Positions 1 to 9,511 of a stretch of 64,000 nucleotides of DNA are shown here, piece after piece; position 1 is the stretch's first letter; each line of letters opens with the position of its first letter. The translations under genes were made by a program, and so were the position numbers. Under the pieces are notes generated by a model that did no database searches, was not told the DNA's origin, and saw only the letters and a list, made by a program, of their open reading frames with translations. Origin of the DNA: Leucobacter coleopterorum (GTDB lineage Bacteria > Actinomycetota > Actinomycetes > Actinomycetales > Microbacteriaceae); assembly GCF_011382985.1 (NCBI RefSeq), contig NZ_CP049933.1, positions 1,364,001-1,428,000 of the forward strand, in the 5' to 3' direction.

Positions 1-153
1 GCGCATGTCTGGGATGCGTCGACGATCGCCGCTCTCGACGCGATCACCACGAAGTACACTCATCGCGGCAAACGCGTCGAACTGTTGGGCATGGACGAGG
101 CTGCAACCTCACTTCACACGCGACTCTCAGGTGGGTTTGGGGCCGAGAACTAG
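1..153 (+). CDS. SulP-family anion transporter, C-terminal STAS part (partial)
   Basis: The window opens inside a reading frame encoding about 50 residues and ending at TAG 151-153. The peptide (AHVWDASTIAALDAITTKY, then HRGKRVELLGMDEA) matches the last part of a STAS domain, the cytoplasmic C-terminal domain of SulP sulfate/bicarbonate permeases. The membrane part would lie upstream of the window. The gene converges on the small minus-strand gene at 160-402 with six bases between the stops. An isolated STAS protein cannot be excluded from this fragment. Confidence 0.72.
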   Translation, partial: AHVWDASTIAALDAITTKYTHRGKRVELLGMDEAATSLHTRLSGGFGAEN

Positions 154-159
154 CGCCTT

Positions 160-402
160 CTACGCTTCTTCGTTGGGTGTTGGTGTCTCTTCACCTGTTG
201 AAGTGTGGCGGATCAACTCGGGGTTGTCCATGCCGAATCGAGGATCCACGTCTTCGTCGTAGTGTTCTGTGGACCCGTCAAGAATCGGGTGCCTGAGTGT
301 TTCGCCTCGCGGTGAGTGATGAACGGTACCGAGCCCGTTTGCGGCTTCGGTCTCGCTCTCACCGTGTGGAGCGTGGGCGTCGTGCGTTGGCTGAGACATC
401 AT
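160..402 (-). CDS. small acidic hypothetical protein (80 aa)
   Basis: This is an 80-residue hydrophilic protein starting at the first of two consecutive ATG codons (402 and 399), with a strong AAGGAGGG ribosome-binding site just upstream. It is rich in Asp, Glu, His and Pro, and has no membrane segment, signal peptide or recognised motif. The middle (HHSPRGETLRHPILDGSTEHYDED) is probably disordered. The frame could be extended to 633, but that would run through tRNA-Leu, so the ATG with the ribosome-binding site is preferred. Function is unknown. Confidence 0.6.
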   Translation of the reverse strand: MMSQPTHDAHAPHGESETEAANGLGTVHHSPRGETLRHPILDGSTEHYDEDVDPRFGMDNPELIRHTSTGEETPTPNEEA

Positions 403-510
403 TGACCCTCCTTGGCTTGCGTGCTCCCATGCTAGAACGGTTCGCGCTTTAGCTCTAGTGCCTTGAAGGCACTGCCAGGAGAAGGTGACAGAACCTATGC
501 CAATATCTTG

Positions 511-592
511 TGCCGGATGAGGGACTCGAACCCTCACGTCTTTCGACAACGCATTTTGAGTGCGCCGCGTCTGCCAATTCCGCCAATCCGGC
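511..592 (-). tRNA. tRNA-Leu (anticodon CAA)
   Basis: The reverse strand folds as a class II tRNA. The acceptor arm pairs GCCGGAT with ATCCGGC, the anticodon loop is CTCAAAA giving CAA, there is a variable arm, and the T arm contains GGTTCGAGTCC. The CCA end is not encoded (the bases after the discriminator are AAG). It lies between the small hypothetical gene and pdtaR. Confidence 0.95.
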
Positions 593-736
593 TTGCTATT
601 TTGTTGTGTGCCATTCCGTTTCAAGCGGAACACCAGATCTACCTTAGCGTAGGTTTTGGTCCGAAGAATCTACGTTATTGATAAGTGCCGGGAATGTTGC
701 AGACTCTCACCAGCCTGAGCCGGTAAGCTAAACGGC

Positions 737-1345
737 GTGAATGACCAAAGCACTGCCCCGAGCACCCCGCGTCGCGTTGTCGTTGCGGAGGACGAGTCCC
801 TGATCCGCCTTGACATCGTTGAGACCCTTCGCGATAACGGATTCGATGTAGTTGGCGAGGCTGGTGACGGCGAAACCGCTGTGAAGCTGGTTGAAGAGCT
901 GCGCCCCGACGTCGTTGTGATGGACGTGAAGATGCCTGTGCTTGACGGTATCTCTGCAGCCGAGCAGATCAACAAGACCCACATGGCCCCCGTGGTGTTG
1001 CTCACCGCTTTCAGCCAGCGTGAGCTTGTTGAGCGCGCCAGCGAGGCGGGTGCGCTTGCCTACGTGGTGAAGCCGTTCACTCCTGCTGATCTGATCCCCG
1101 CGATCGAGATCGCTCTCTCGCGTTTCCAGCAGATTGTCGCCCTTGAGAGTGAAGTCTCTGACCTCGCCGAGCGTTTCGAAACCCGAAAGCTGGTTGACCG
1201 CGCCAAGGGCATCTTGAACGACAAGATGGGTCTCAGTGAGCCTGAGGCGTTCCGCTGGATTCAGAAGGCATCGATGGACCGCCGCCTCACCATGCAGGAC
1301 GTGGCAAAGACCATCATTGATCAGCTTGGTGCCAAAAAAGACTAG
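737..1345 (+). CDS. pdtaR: ANTAR-domain response regulator (PdtaR-like)
   Basis: This 202-residue regulator has an N-terminal receiver domain (about residues 13-125) with acidic residues EDE, the phosphoacceptor Asp in VVVMDVKMP, a conserved Thr in LLTAF and Lys in VVKPF. A C-terminal ANTAR domain (about 140-198) follows. ANTAR regulators bind paired RNA hairpins and act by antitermination; mycobacterial PdtaR pairs with the kinase PdtaS, but no histidine kinase is present here. The start is GTG 737, chosen from the conserved N terminus, because the ribosome-binding site is weak. A terminator follows directly. Confidence 0.9.
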   Translation: MNDQSTAPSTPRRVVVAEDESLIRLDIVETLRDNGFDVVGEAGDGETAVKLVEELRPDVVVMDVKMPVLDGISAAEQINKTHMAPVVLLTAFSQRELVERASEAGALAYVVKPFTPADLIPAIEIALSRFQQIVALESEVSDLAERFETRKLVDRAKGILNDKMGLSEPEAFRWIQKASMDRRLTMQDVAKTIIDQLGAKKD

Positions 1346-1356
1346 TTGTTACACAG

Positions 1357-1392
1357 AGATGCCCGAAAGCCACCAAGGTTTTCGGGGCATCT
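1357..1392 (+). terminator. intrinsic terminator after pdtaR, possibly bidirectional
   Basis: AGATGCCCGAAA pairs with TTTCGGGGCATCT around a short loop, with one bulged base. It lies 12 bases after the pdtaR stop and before the convergent thioesterase gene, so it can serve both. The downstream T tract is poor (GTATTTTC). Confidence 0.7.
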
Positions 1393-1411
1393 GTATTTTC
1401 AGAGCACGAAA

Positions 1412-1840
1412 TTAGCGTTTGAGCTTCTTGTAGTGGTTCGTGATCCTTACGGTTGAACAACGCCGCCCGTTCTCATCGCTCACAACGATCTCGTGGACCG
1501 CGACCGAGCGGCCACTGTGTATCGGCGTGCAGACGCCCGTGACAAGCCCTGAGGTTGCTGACCCCGTGTGGGTCGCGTTGATATCAACTCCGACCGCAAC
1601 ATATCCCTCGGGTGCCATTAGGTTTGCGTGCATTGAACCGAGCGACTCGCCGAGCACAACATACGCGCCGCCGTGGAGCAGCATGATGGGCTGTGTGTTT
1701 CCCTCAACCGGCATCGTTGCTACAGCACGCTCAGCCGTGAACTCAAGCATTTCGATGCCCATTTTTTCGGCCAAAGCGCCGAGGCCGCGCTCTCGAACGT
1801 AGGCGAGTGCATCAATGTTGACGGAGGAGGATTCGGTCAT
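1412..1840 (-). CDS. hotdog-fold acyl-CoA thioesterase (PaaI/MenI-like)
   Basis: This is a 142-residue single-domain hotdog protein. LLHGGAYVVLGESLGSMHAN is the usual active-site turn and helix, with an acidic residue in the GES segment as general base, followed by a VGVDINATHTGSAT strand. Family members hydrolyse aromatic or 1,4-dihydroxy-2-naphthoyl-CoA thioesters, and the substrate cannot be told from sequence. It is transcribed away from polA, with the starts about 65 bp apart. Length is normal and the frame intact. Confidence 0.85.
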   Translation of the reverse strand: MTESSSVNIDALAYVRERGLGALAEKMGIEMLEFTAERAVATMPVEGNTQPIMLLHGGAYVVLGESLGSMHANLMAPEGYVAVGVDINATHTGSATSGLVTGVCTPIHSGRSVAVHEIVVSDENGRRCSTVRITNHYKKLKR

Positions 1841-1904
1841 TTCAGCATCTTTCTCTGCGGGGCAACTGTGGTCGCGAGCAGCCCAGGCTTGTAGGCTTGT
1901 GTGC

Positions 1905-4551
1905 GTGTCGAATACGCCTCAGCCTACCCTCATGATCATTGATGGACACTCGTTGGCCTTCCGGGCCTTTTACGCGCTGCCCGTTGACAATTTCCAGACG
2001 CAAACTGGGCAGCATACCAACGCGATTCACGGTTTTATCGCGATGCTGATCAACCTGCTCAGCAACGAAACGCCCGACTCGCTCGCGGTGGCGTTCGACA
2101 TTTCGCGGCACTCGTTCCGCACCGAGGAGTACCCGGAATATAAGGGCACCCGCGGTGAGACTCCACCCGAGTTTAAAGGCCAGATCCCACTGCTGCAGGA
2201 GGCACTGCACGCGATGGGGATCCGCACCATCGAAAAAGAGAACTTTGAGGCAGACGATATTCTTGCGACACTCTCGACCCGTGGCAGCCAGGCTGGCTAC
2301 CGGGTGCTGGTGGTGAGTGGGGATCGCGACACGATTCAGTTGGTCGACGACAACGTCACGCTGCTCTACCCCTCGAAGCAGGGTGTGAGCGAGCTCACCC
2401 GCTACGACGCCGAAAAGGTGATGGAGCGCTACGGGATCCGCCCCGAGCAGTATCCCGAGATCGCAGCTCTCGTGGGGGAGACAAGCGACAACCTGCCCGG
2501 CGTGCCGAAAGTCGGCGAGAAAACCGCGGTGAAGTGGATTAACCAGTTCGGTTCGCTCGAAGAGATTCTGCGTCGCCAAGACGAGATCGGTGGCAAGGTT
2601 GGCGAGAGCCTGCGTGAGAACGCGCACCTCGCCGTGCGCAATCGTCGCCTGAACCGCCTCGTGCGCGACGTTGAGCTCGATGTTGAGCTCGACGATCTGA
2701 AGCGCGGCGAGATGGACATGGCGGCAGTGCAGCAGGTGTTCGCGCAGCTCGAGTTCCGCACGTTATTGCAGCGCGTCGCGAAGCTCGCAGGTGCCGAGGT
2801 GCCCACGGGTGGCGCGGCGGCCGCAGTATCGCTGGCCCAGAAAAGCCTGAGGCCAAGAACCTGATCGATGAAGAACTGGGTGATTGGCTCGCGAAATCAG
2901 ATACCCCCGCCGTGCTGCTGCGCGAGGTTGGCTCGGGGATCGAGGTTGGTATCGCGACCCCAACCGCTTCGGTCCTGTTTCAGTGGCAGTTGGGTGGCCG
3001 CGACTACACGCAGTTCGAAGAGTGGCTCGCATCAGATGCGCCCAAGATGTTCTGGGATTCGAAGCAGCAGATTGGCCTCGCGAAGCGCCTCGGCAAAGAG
3101 GTCGGTGGTGTCGCCGGTGATCTACTGATCGCCTCCTGGCTGCTGCGCCCCTCGAACGCGGAGAAAGATATTGCCGACGCCGCCTTCCGCTACCTGGGCG
3201 AAGAGGTGCCGCAGGGGGATCCAAACCAGCTTGTGCCCGACGAGGGCACCGTCTCTGACGCGGCGGCGCTCGCGTGGTACACCGTGCGCACGCACGCGGC
3301 CGTGGTCGAGCGCTTCCAGTCGCGTACCGGAGAGATCTACCGCGACATCGAGCTGCCACTCGTGCCCGTGTTGGCAGCGCTACAGTACCGCGGTGTGCAG
3401 ATCGACCTGCCGCTTCTCGAGGCGCACGACGCCGAGCTGCGCGAGCGCGTCGCTCATCTCGAGAAACAAGCGTTTGCGGCCATCGACCGCGAGGTCAACC
3501 TCTCGTCGCCCAAGCAGCTGCAGGAAGTGCTGTTCGAGCAGCTCGACATGCCAAAGACCCGCAAGACCAAGAGTGGCTACACGACCGATGCCGCAGCGCT
3601 CGCTGATCTGCAGGTCAAGAACCCGCACCCCTTCCTCGATGCACTGCTCGCGCACCGCGACGCCAACAAGCTGCGGCAGATGGTCGAAACGCTTATCAAA
3701 GCTGTGAAAGAAGACGGCAGGATCCACACCACCTTCGTGCAGACGGGGTCGAGCACTGGCCGCCTCGCCTCAACCGACCCGAACCTGCAGAACATCCCGG
3801 TGCGCTCGGAAGAGGGCCGCCGCATTCGCGAGGGCATCATTCACGCGCCCGAGTTTGAAACCCTCATGACCGCCGACTATTCACAGATTGAGATGCGCAT
3901 CATGGCGCACCTCTCGGGGACGAGGGACTCATTGAGGCTTTCAACCAGGGCGAGGATCTGCACCGCTTTGTCGGCTCACGCATTTTCGGCGTGCCGCCAG
4001 AAGAAGTGACGAACGATATGCGCTCGAAGGTGAAGGCCATGTCGTACGGTCTCGCCTACGGCCTCTCTGCCTTTGGCCTCTCAAAGCAGCTCGGCATTTC
4101 CGCTGCCGAGGCCAAGCAGCTGATGACGGACTACTTCGAGCGGTTCGGTGGGGTTCGTGACTACCTGCGCTCCGTTGTGGATCAGGCGAAGCGCGATACC
4201 TTTACTGAGACCATTTTTGGTCGCCGCAGGCCGTTCCCGGATCTATCCAGCCCAAACCGCATTCTGCGTGAAAACGCTGAGCGAGCCGCTCTGAACGCGC
4301 CGATCCAGGGTTCGGCTGCCGACATCATTAAGCGCGCCATGATCGAGGTCGAGCGCCGCATGTGTGAAGACTCGATGAAGTCGCGCATGCTGCTCCAGAT
4401 TCACGATGAGCTCATGTTTGAGGTTGCCGAGGGGGAGTGGGACGCGCTTGAGGTAATTGTGCGCGAGGAGATGGCCGGTGCTGCCGAACTATCCGTACCG
4501 CTTGAAGTTCAGGTCGGCCACGGCCCGAATTGGAACGCCGCTGCGCACTAG
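1905..4551 (+). CDS. polA: DNA polymerase I, interrupted by two apparent frameshifts
   Basis: PolI has a 5'-3' exonuclease domain (MIIDGHSLAFRAFYALP, DRDTIQLV), a degenerate 3'-5' exonuclease region and the polymerase domain (DPNLQNIPVR, MTADYSQIEMRIMAHLSG, LAYGLSAFGLSKQLG, HDELMFEV). The likely start is GTG 1905 (VSNTPQPTLMIIDGHS); longer in-frame starts are possible. The frame breaks at a CCC run at 2836-2838 and a GGGG run at 3918-3921. One added base at each restores PEKPEAKNLIDEEL and HLSGDEGLIEAFNQ and gives 882 codons, a normal length. The gene is probably intact in the cell, and these look like base-calling deletions. Confidence 0.93.
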
Positions 4552-4562
4552 GCAAATCGACC

Positions 4563-4583
4563 CGGAAGTGGTGCCAACTTCCG
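4563..4583 (+). terminator. short hairpin after polA
   Basis: CGGAAGT and ACTTCCG form a 7-bp stem with a 7-base loop, 12 bases after the polA stop. No T tract follows, so terminator function is only possible. Confidence 0.35.
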
Positions 4584-4661
4584 CATAATTCTGGGACTGG
4601 CCAGACGGTCGAGTCGCAAAAATCGCGGCTGAGTTGGGGCCGGTTGACCTTGCACGATTGA

Positions 4662-5705
4662 ATGCTGAGTATGGACATCACCAAACAGGATTTCGGTCGT
4701 TTTGTCACCGAGCGGCGGCACACAACCGGCCTCACCCAGCGTGAGCTTGCTGGGCGGCTGCACGTTACAGAATCTGCCGTCTCAAAGTGGGAGCGTGGAC
4801 TCTCATATCCAGACATCACACTCGTAGCGCAGCTAGCGGGTGAGCTTGGAATCACCGCGCAAGAACTCATTAGCGCGAGTGAGGATCGGCTCGGCCGCGC
4901 CGAGCGAAGAGACGCCCGCAGCTACCGTCAGTGGCGGGGAGCTGTTCTCTGGACCACGCTGGGGTGTTACGCTGCGGCGATCCTGACCTGCTTTATCGTG
5001 AACCTGTCTGTCGAGCACACGCTCTCCTGGTTTTGGCCAGTGCTGCCCGCCGTGGTTCTAGCGTTCTCGCTCACGACCTTGCCGCTGTTGCCAGTGCCTC
5101 GGCCGGGGTGGACCGCGCTTGTGGGTGCCACAGTGAGTCTTGGATCGCTGCTGCTTGTTGTGTGGGTGAGTTATGCGTCCGGACCCTGGTTCGCTGTCGC
5201 CTGCGCCGCGATCCTCTTTGGAATGTTGGTGGTGTTTGGTCCCATCTGGTTGTGGCTTTGGGAGCTTCCGGCCCCGCTTGCCAACCATCGCGCTGCGCTT
5301 GCCCTCGGGATCGACACGATCGGTCTCCTGGCTCTGCTGCTCGTCATTTTTGTGTCGATTGGGCGAACGGATCTGTGGCTGTGGCCGGTGCTCGCGCTGG
5401 CCGGGATCGGGTTGGTTCCTGTTTGGCTGATTGCGCTCACTACTCGCTACCTGCCGCTCAGTGGACTCGGTCGGGCCGCGGTAGTTGTGGCACTCTGCGG
5501 TGTTTTGGTGTTCGCCGTAGATCTGGCGGTTGACTGGGTGCTCGAGTCAGATCGTGATGGCGCATTGGATCTCGCTCGCTGGGACCCGGTCACGATCAGC
5601 GCAAATGTTCAATTCCTTGTGCTGGTGGGATTGCTGTTGCTCGCTGCCGTGCTGGGGCTGGTGGCTGGAGTGCGCCGTCGCCTTGATTTCGGGCGTGTCG
5701 GGTAG
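4662..5705 (+). CDS. XRE-family membrane-anchored transcriptional regulator
   Basis: The protein has 347 residues. Residues about 10-65 form an XRE/Cro helix-turn-helix (TQRELAGRLHVTESAVSKWERGLSYPDI). After a charged linker come seven or eight hydrophobic segments (for example LPAVVLAFSLTTLPLLPV and FLVLVGLLLLAAVLGLVAGV). Such proteins couple a cytoplasmic DNA-binding domain to a membrane sensor; the signal is unknown. The start is ATG 4662, with ATG 4671 as an alternative. It stands alone between polA and rpsA, and the frame is intact. Confidence 0.85.
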   Translation: MLSMDITKQDFGRFVTERRHTTGLTQRELAGRLHVTESAVSKWERGLSYPDITLVAQLAGELGITAQELISASEDRLGRAERRDARSYRQWRGAVLWTTLGCYAAAILTCFIVNLSVEHTLSWFWPVLPAVVLAFSLTTLPLLPVPRPGWTALVGATVSLGSLLLVVWVSYASGPWFAVACAAILFGMLVVFGPIWLWLWELPAPLANHRAALALGIDTIGLLALLLVIFVSIGRTDLWLWPVLALAGIGLVPVWLIALTTRYLPLSGLGRAAVVVALCGVLVFAVDLAVDWVLESDRDGALDLARWDPVTISANVQFLVLVGLLLLAAVLGLVAGVRRRLDFGRVG

Positions 5706-5832
5706 ATAGGATGGAGTGTCACATTTGTGGCGACTCAACTATGTCCACGTGTGTGTGACTCGCGAGCTTTGGCTCGGCCGGATTTCCGGATCGCACACGC
5801 CTGATTCCCTGTCCATTCTGGAGACCAATTAC

Positions 5833-7284
5833 ATGACGAACGCAACGACCGAACGCAAGCAGGTTGCAGTAAACGACATCGGCTCGGCCGACGACTTCCT
5901 TGCAGCGGTCGAACTGACCATTAAGTCCTTCAATGACGGAGACCTCATCGAGGGCACCGTAGTGAAGATCGACCGCGACGAGGTTCTCCTTGACGTAGGT
6001 TTCAAGACCGAGGGTGTTATCCCCTCGCGTGAGCTGTCCATCAAGCATGACGTGAACCCCGACGAGGTCGTTGAGGTTGGCGACTCGGTTGAGGCGCTCG
6101 TTCTCCAGAAAGAGGACAAAGAGGGTCGCCTGATCCTGTCCAAGAAGCGTGCTCAGTACGAGCGTGCCTGGGGCGATGTGGAGAAGATCAAGGAAACCGA
6201 GGGTGTGGTTACTGGCACCGTCATCGAGGTTGTCAAGGGCGGCCTCATCGTTGACATCGGGCTCCGTGGCTTCCTCCCTGCTTCGCTTATTGAGCTGCGC
6301 CGTGTGCGCGATCTCACCCCGTACCTGGGCCAGGAGATCGAAGCGAAGATCCTCGAGCTCGACAAGAACCGCAACAACGTGGTTCTGTCGCGTCGTGCGC
6401 TTCTCGAAGAGACGCAGTCGGCAACTCGCTCCTCCTTCCTCGCCGAGCTCAAGCCCGGCCAGGTTCGCAAGGGTGTCATCTCGTCGATCGTCAACTTCGG
6501 TGCGTTTGTTGACCTGGGTGGCGTTGACGGCCTCGTGCACGTCTCCGAGCTCAGCTGGAAGCACATCGAGCACGCCTCTGACGTTGTCGAGGTTGGCCAG
6601 GAAGTCACCGTTGAGGTTCTCTCTGTCGAGCACGATCGCGAGCGCGTGTCGCTCTCGCTGAAGGCTACGCAGGAGGATCCTTGGCAGGTCTTCGCGCGTA
6701 CCCACGCGATCGGCCAGATCGCCCCGGGTGCTGTCACCAAGCTCGTCCCCTTCGGCGCGTTCGTGCGTGTTGCAGACGGCATCGAGGGCCTTGTGCACAT
6801 CTCCGAGCTGTCGGGTCAGCACGTTGAGCTCGCTGAGCAGGTCGTTTCGGCAGGCCAGGAAGTCTTTGTCAAGATCATCGACATCGATCTTGAGCGTCGC
6901 CGCATCTCGCTCAGTCTCAAGCAGGCGAACGAGGGTGTTGATCCCGAGGGCGCCGAGTTCGATCCGGCGCTCTACGGTATGACCACCGAGTACGACGAGA
7001 ACGGTGAGTACAAGTACCCCGAGGGCTTCGATCCCGAGACACAGGACTGGAAGGAAGGCTTCGAGTCACAGCGCGAGAAGTGGGAGCAGGAGTATGCTGC
7101 TGCCCAGGAGCGCTGGGAAGCGCACAAGAAGCAGGTCGCTGCTTCTGCCGCTGAGATCGCTGCCGCTCCCGCGTCCGAAGACGCCGCTGCAGGTTCGAGC
7201 TTCTCGAGCGACTCGGCTTCGGCTGGCGCGCTCGCTGATGACGAGGCGCTTGCCGCACTGAAGGCACAGCTCGAGGGTAACTAA
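5833..7284 (+). CDS. rpsA: 30S ribosomal protein S1
   Basis: This 483-residue protein has four S1 RNA-binding repeats, beginning near residues 35 (GDLIEGTVVKIDRDEVLLDVGFK), 120 (GTVIEVVKGGLIVDI), 205 (GQVRKGVISSIVNFGAFVDLGG) and 290 (GAVTKLVPFGAFVRV). A Glu/Ala-rich tail follows. Four repeats are the usual actinobacterial arrangement, against six in Escherichia coli. The start is ATG 5833, after a GGAG-like site; the frame is open further upstream, but the conserved MTNATTERKQVAVNDIG start supports this choice. S1 helps ribosomes load structured mRNAs. A strong terminator follows. Confidence 0.96.
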   Translation: MTNATTERKQVAVNDIGSADDFLAAVELTIKSFNDGDLIEGTVVKIDRDEVLLDVGFKTEGVIPSRELSIKHDVNPDEVVEVGDSVEALVLQKEDKEGRLILSKKRAQYERAWGDVEKIKETEGVVTGTVIEVVKGGLIVDIGLRGFLPASLIELRRVRDLTPYLGQEIEAKILELDKNRNNVVLSRRALLEETQSATRSSFLAELKPGQVRKGVISSIVNFGAFVDLGGVDGLVHVSELSWKHIEHASDVVEVGQEVTVEVLSVEHDRERVSLSLKATQEDPWQVFARTHAIGQIAPGAVTKLVPFGAFVRVADGIEGLVHISELSGQHVELAEQVVSAGQEVFVKIIDIDLERRRISLSLKQANEGVDPEGAEFDPALYGMTTEYDENGEYKYPEGFDPETQDWKEGFESQREKWEQEYAAAQERWEAHKKQVAASAAEIAAAPASEDAAAGSSFSSDSASAGALADDEALAALKAQLEGN

Positions 7285-7294
7285 CCCTTAGTCC

Positions 7295-7330
7295 AAAGGC
7301 CCGGTCCCACTTCGGTGGGGCCGGGCCTTT
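7295..7330 (+). terminator. rpsA intrinsic terminator
   Basis: AAAGGCCCGGTCCCAC and GTGGGGCCGGGCCTTT form a long GC-rich stem closed by a TTCG tetraloop, starting ten bases after the rpsA stop. The stem ends in a short T run. Confidence 0.9.
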
Positions 7331-7344
7331 GCCGTTTGCGGGTC

Positions 7345-7409
7345 TAATCGAGTGTCGCCAAATGTCTAGTTCAGCAGCGTTCAACTATACATTTGGCGAC
7401 ACTCGATTA
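7345..7409. repeat. long inverted repeat between rpsA and the DUF4126 gene
   Basis: The left arm 7345-7365 and right arm 7389-7409 are perfect 21-base reverse complements (beginning TAATCGAGTGTCGCC). After one C/T mismatch, pairing resumes for five more bases (TAGTT with AACTA), leaving an 11-base loop. The right arm also encodes the last eight residues of the minus-strand DUF4126 protein. No T tract flanks it, and the rpsA terminator lies just before it. Confidence 0.85.
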
Positions 7410-7999
7410 ATGGCGCGGGCCCTGCGCTCGGCAAGAGCGCGGCGAAGCCGGCGCACGAGCAGCACCACGATCAGAATGAGTAGCACGAGGGCCAGAACCG
7501 GCACGATCACAGCCAGCACCGTGAGTACTGCTGCACCGAGATCCTCGAAAAAGCTCATGACCGCTGCGCCGGCGCCGGCCGTCAGTATGTTTAGAACCGG
7601 GCGCGCCACCGCCTTCAGAACGTGCGGGATCAGGGCAATCCCGATTCCGAGCAGAAACGGCCACACTTGCGCCGAGGTAAAGAGCGCAGCGGGGTCCTCA
7701 ACGGCGAACGTGTTGCTCGCGGATCCCGCAGCAAAAACCATACCGCCCGAGGCGGGGCGCACGATTGTCTGCAATACGTCGTTGACGCTATCGAGCGCGG
7801 GAACCTTGTCGACGATGATCTCAATCACGAGTAGCACAGCAATGATGCCGAGCGACCAATCATTTTCAAGCCATAACCAGCTCGCGGGCAGTTCGACCAG
7901 GTCGGTGAAGCGAGAGAGAAGGCCGAGGCCAAGCAGCGGAATATAGGCGTTGAGTCCAGCTGCGGCCGCAAGCGTTAACCCTGTGATAACTTCAATCAA
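7385..7999 (-). CDS. DUF4126-family integral membrane protein
   Basis: This protein of about 204 residues begins IEVITGLTLAAAAGLNAYIPLLGLGLL, typical of DUF4126, and has five or six hydrophobic segments plus an Arg-rich C-terminal tail. The likely start is TTG 7999, because AAAGGA precedes it; TTG 8020 is in frame but lies upstream of that site. The last codons lie inside the inverted repeat, so the C terminus (RAINRVSPNV) is shaped by it. Molecular function is unknown. It is divergent from coaE, about 50 bp apart. Confidence 0.75.
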   Translation of the reverse strand: MIEVITGLTLAAAAGLNAYIPLLGLGLLSRFTDLVELPASWLWLENDWSLGIIAVLLVIEIIVDKVPALDSVNDVLQTIVRPASGGMVFAAGSASNTFAVEDPAALFTSAQVWPFLLGIGIALIPHVLKAVARPVLNILTAGAGAAVMSFFEDLGAAVLTVLAVIVPVLALVLLILIVVLLVRRLRRALAERRARAINRVSPNV

Positions 8000-8047
8000 T
8001 GCAGATCCTTTCTGGATCAAGCATATGGCTGTGAAGGAGTGGTTCGC

Positions 8048-8662
8048 TTGACGCTCATTGCGCTCACAGGGGGTATTGCCTCCGGAAAATCGACCATTGG
8101 TGCTCGCCTCGCAGAACTGGGGGCGATGCGCATTGACGCTGACCAGCTCGCCCGCGACGCTGTGGCGGTGGGATCACCGGGGCTTGCGCGGGTGGTAGAG
8201 CAGTTCGGTGACGGGGTGCTGCAGAGTGATGGCAGTTTGGATCGGGCGGTGCTCGGCAGCCTCGTCTTTAGCGACCCTCAGTCGCTTGCCAAACTGAACG
8301 GGATCGTGCACCCCGAGGTGCAGCGGCTTGCAGACGAACGGATCGCTGAGGCGCGCGCGGCTGATCCTGCCGCCGTTGTCGTCTATGAGATCCCGTTGTT
8401 GGTTGAAACACTTGATGAGCGGGCGTCTAACAAAAAGTGGGACCTGGTGGTGGTGGCAGATGCGCCCGTGGAGCAGCGTGTGCAGCGGATGGTGACGCTG
8501 CGCGGCATGACCGAGCAAGACGCAAACACGCGCGTCTCAAATCAAGCGAGTGACGCGGAGCGCAGAGCTATTGCGGACGTGATCATTGATACGTCAGGGA
8601 GCAAAGAGGAAACGCTCGCGCAGGTTGAGGCGCTCTGGAAGCGCCTCACCGTGGCGAACTAG
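8048..8662 (+). CDS. coaE: dephospho-CoA kinase
   Basis: CoaE phosphorylates the 3'-hydroxyl of dephospho-CoA, the last step of coenzyme A synthesis. The protein is about 204 residues with a P-loop GGIASGKST near the N terminus, the conserved DADQLARD segment, and YEIPLLVE in the lid region. TTG 8048 is preferred because AGGAG (8035-8039) lies eight bases upstream and LTLIALTGG matches the family start; GTG 8039 overlaps that site. It overlaps the convergent VKOR gene by four bases. Confidence 0.94.
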   Translation: MTLIALTGGIASGKSTIGARLAELGAMRIDADQLARDAVAVGSPGLARVVEQFGDGVLQSDGSLDRAVLGSLVFSDPQSLAKLNGIVHPEVQRLADERIAEARAADPAAVVVYEIPLLVETLDERASNKKWDLVVVADAPVEQRVQRMVTLRGMTEQDANTRVSNQASDAERRAIADVIIDTSGSKEETLAQVEALWKRLTVAN

Positions 8663-9270
8663 ACCCGCGAGAACTCAGCGAGCCAGTCGAGGCGCAGCTG
8701 TGCTGTGAATGCGATCGCGATGTAACAGATCAGAATGATCACCCAAGCCCAAGAAAGCAGCTTTTCAAAAAGCTGCTGTGTTGAAGTCTTCACGGGAATG
8801 TCACCCGACGCGTAGGGGCGGAAGAGCGTCACCCAGAACAGTGGGATAGTGACGGTCCACACCACCATGCACCATGGGCAGAGTGTGCCTAGCGAAAAAA
8901 GACTCTGGTAGGCGAGCCAGAACACAAAGGAAACGCCACCCAACATGCCAAGTTGATAAATGCGCCAGAACCAGGGGGCAAACTTTGCACCGGCTAGCAG
9001 CGCAACACCCACGATGATGGGTGCCATGAATGCTGCGATCCCGAGCAGGGTGTTTGTGAAGCCAAACGCGGATCCCTGCCATGACTCCATGTTTGGTCCG
9101 CATGACACGATGACGCTGACATTGCAGTTAGGAATGTAAGAGGGATCTTTGAGTTTGTGAATGAACTCTGTGAGGAGTTCGAACGAAGCGAACCACCCGA
9201 TCACCCCAGCCACAATCGAAAAGATTGCGAAACCGACGGGCCGTGATTCGGTGCGAAGTTCAGAACTCAT
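8659..9270 (-). CDS. vitamin K epoxide reductase (VKOR)-family membrane protein
   Basis: The protein has 203 residues and four or five membrane helices. The CXXC redox motif is in LGTLCPWCMVVW, and an upstream pair of cysteines in NCNVSVIVSCGPN matches the loop pair of bacterial VKOR. Actinobacterial VKOR homologues reoxidise exported DsbA-like proteins using quinones. The start is ATG 9270 (MSSELRTESRPVGF); the longer frame to 9393 is less likely. No thioredoxin-like partner is adjacent. The frame is intact. Confidence 0.9.
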   Translation of the reverse strand: MSSELRTESRPVGFAIFSIVAGVIGWFASFELLTEFIHKLKDPSYIPNCNVSVIVSCGPNMESWQGSAFGFTNTLLGIAAFMAPIIVGVALLAGAKFAPWFWRIYQLGMLGGVSFVFWLAYQSLFSLGTLCPWCMVVWTVTIPLFWVTLFRPYASGDIPVKTSTQQLFEKLLSWAWVIILICYIAIAFTAQLRLDWLAEFSRV

Positions 9271-9511
9271 AGTTCGATCATAATCCACACCTTGCTGCGC
9301 ATTCGGTGATGGCCGTGACATAATGAGTGTTGGTGTGGCATTCCGAGAAGGTGAGTCGCACGCACAGTCTTTTGGCTGCCGAGTGGTAGCCACCGGTCGC
9401 TGACCGAGCGCGGATGGCTTATCCGCGGAGAATAGAATTTGCGGAAAACCACCGCACGAATAGGTTCCCGGCGAGAATACAGTTCTCCTGGGTCAGAGGA
9501 GCACACCAGGA

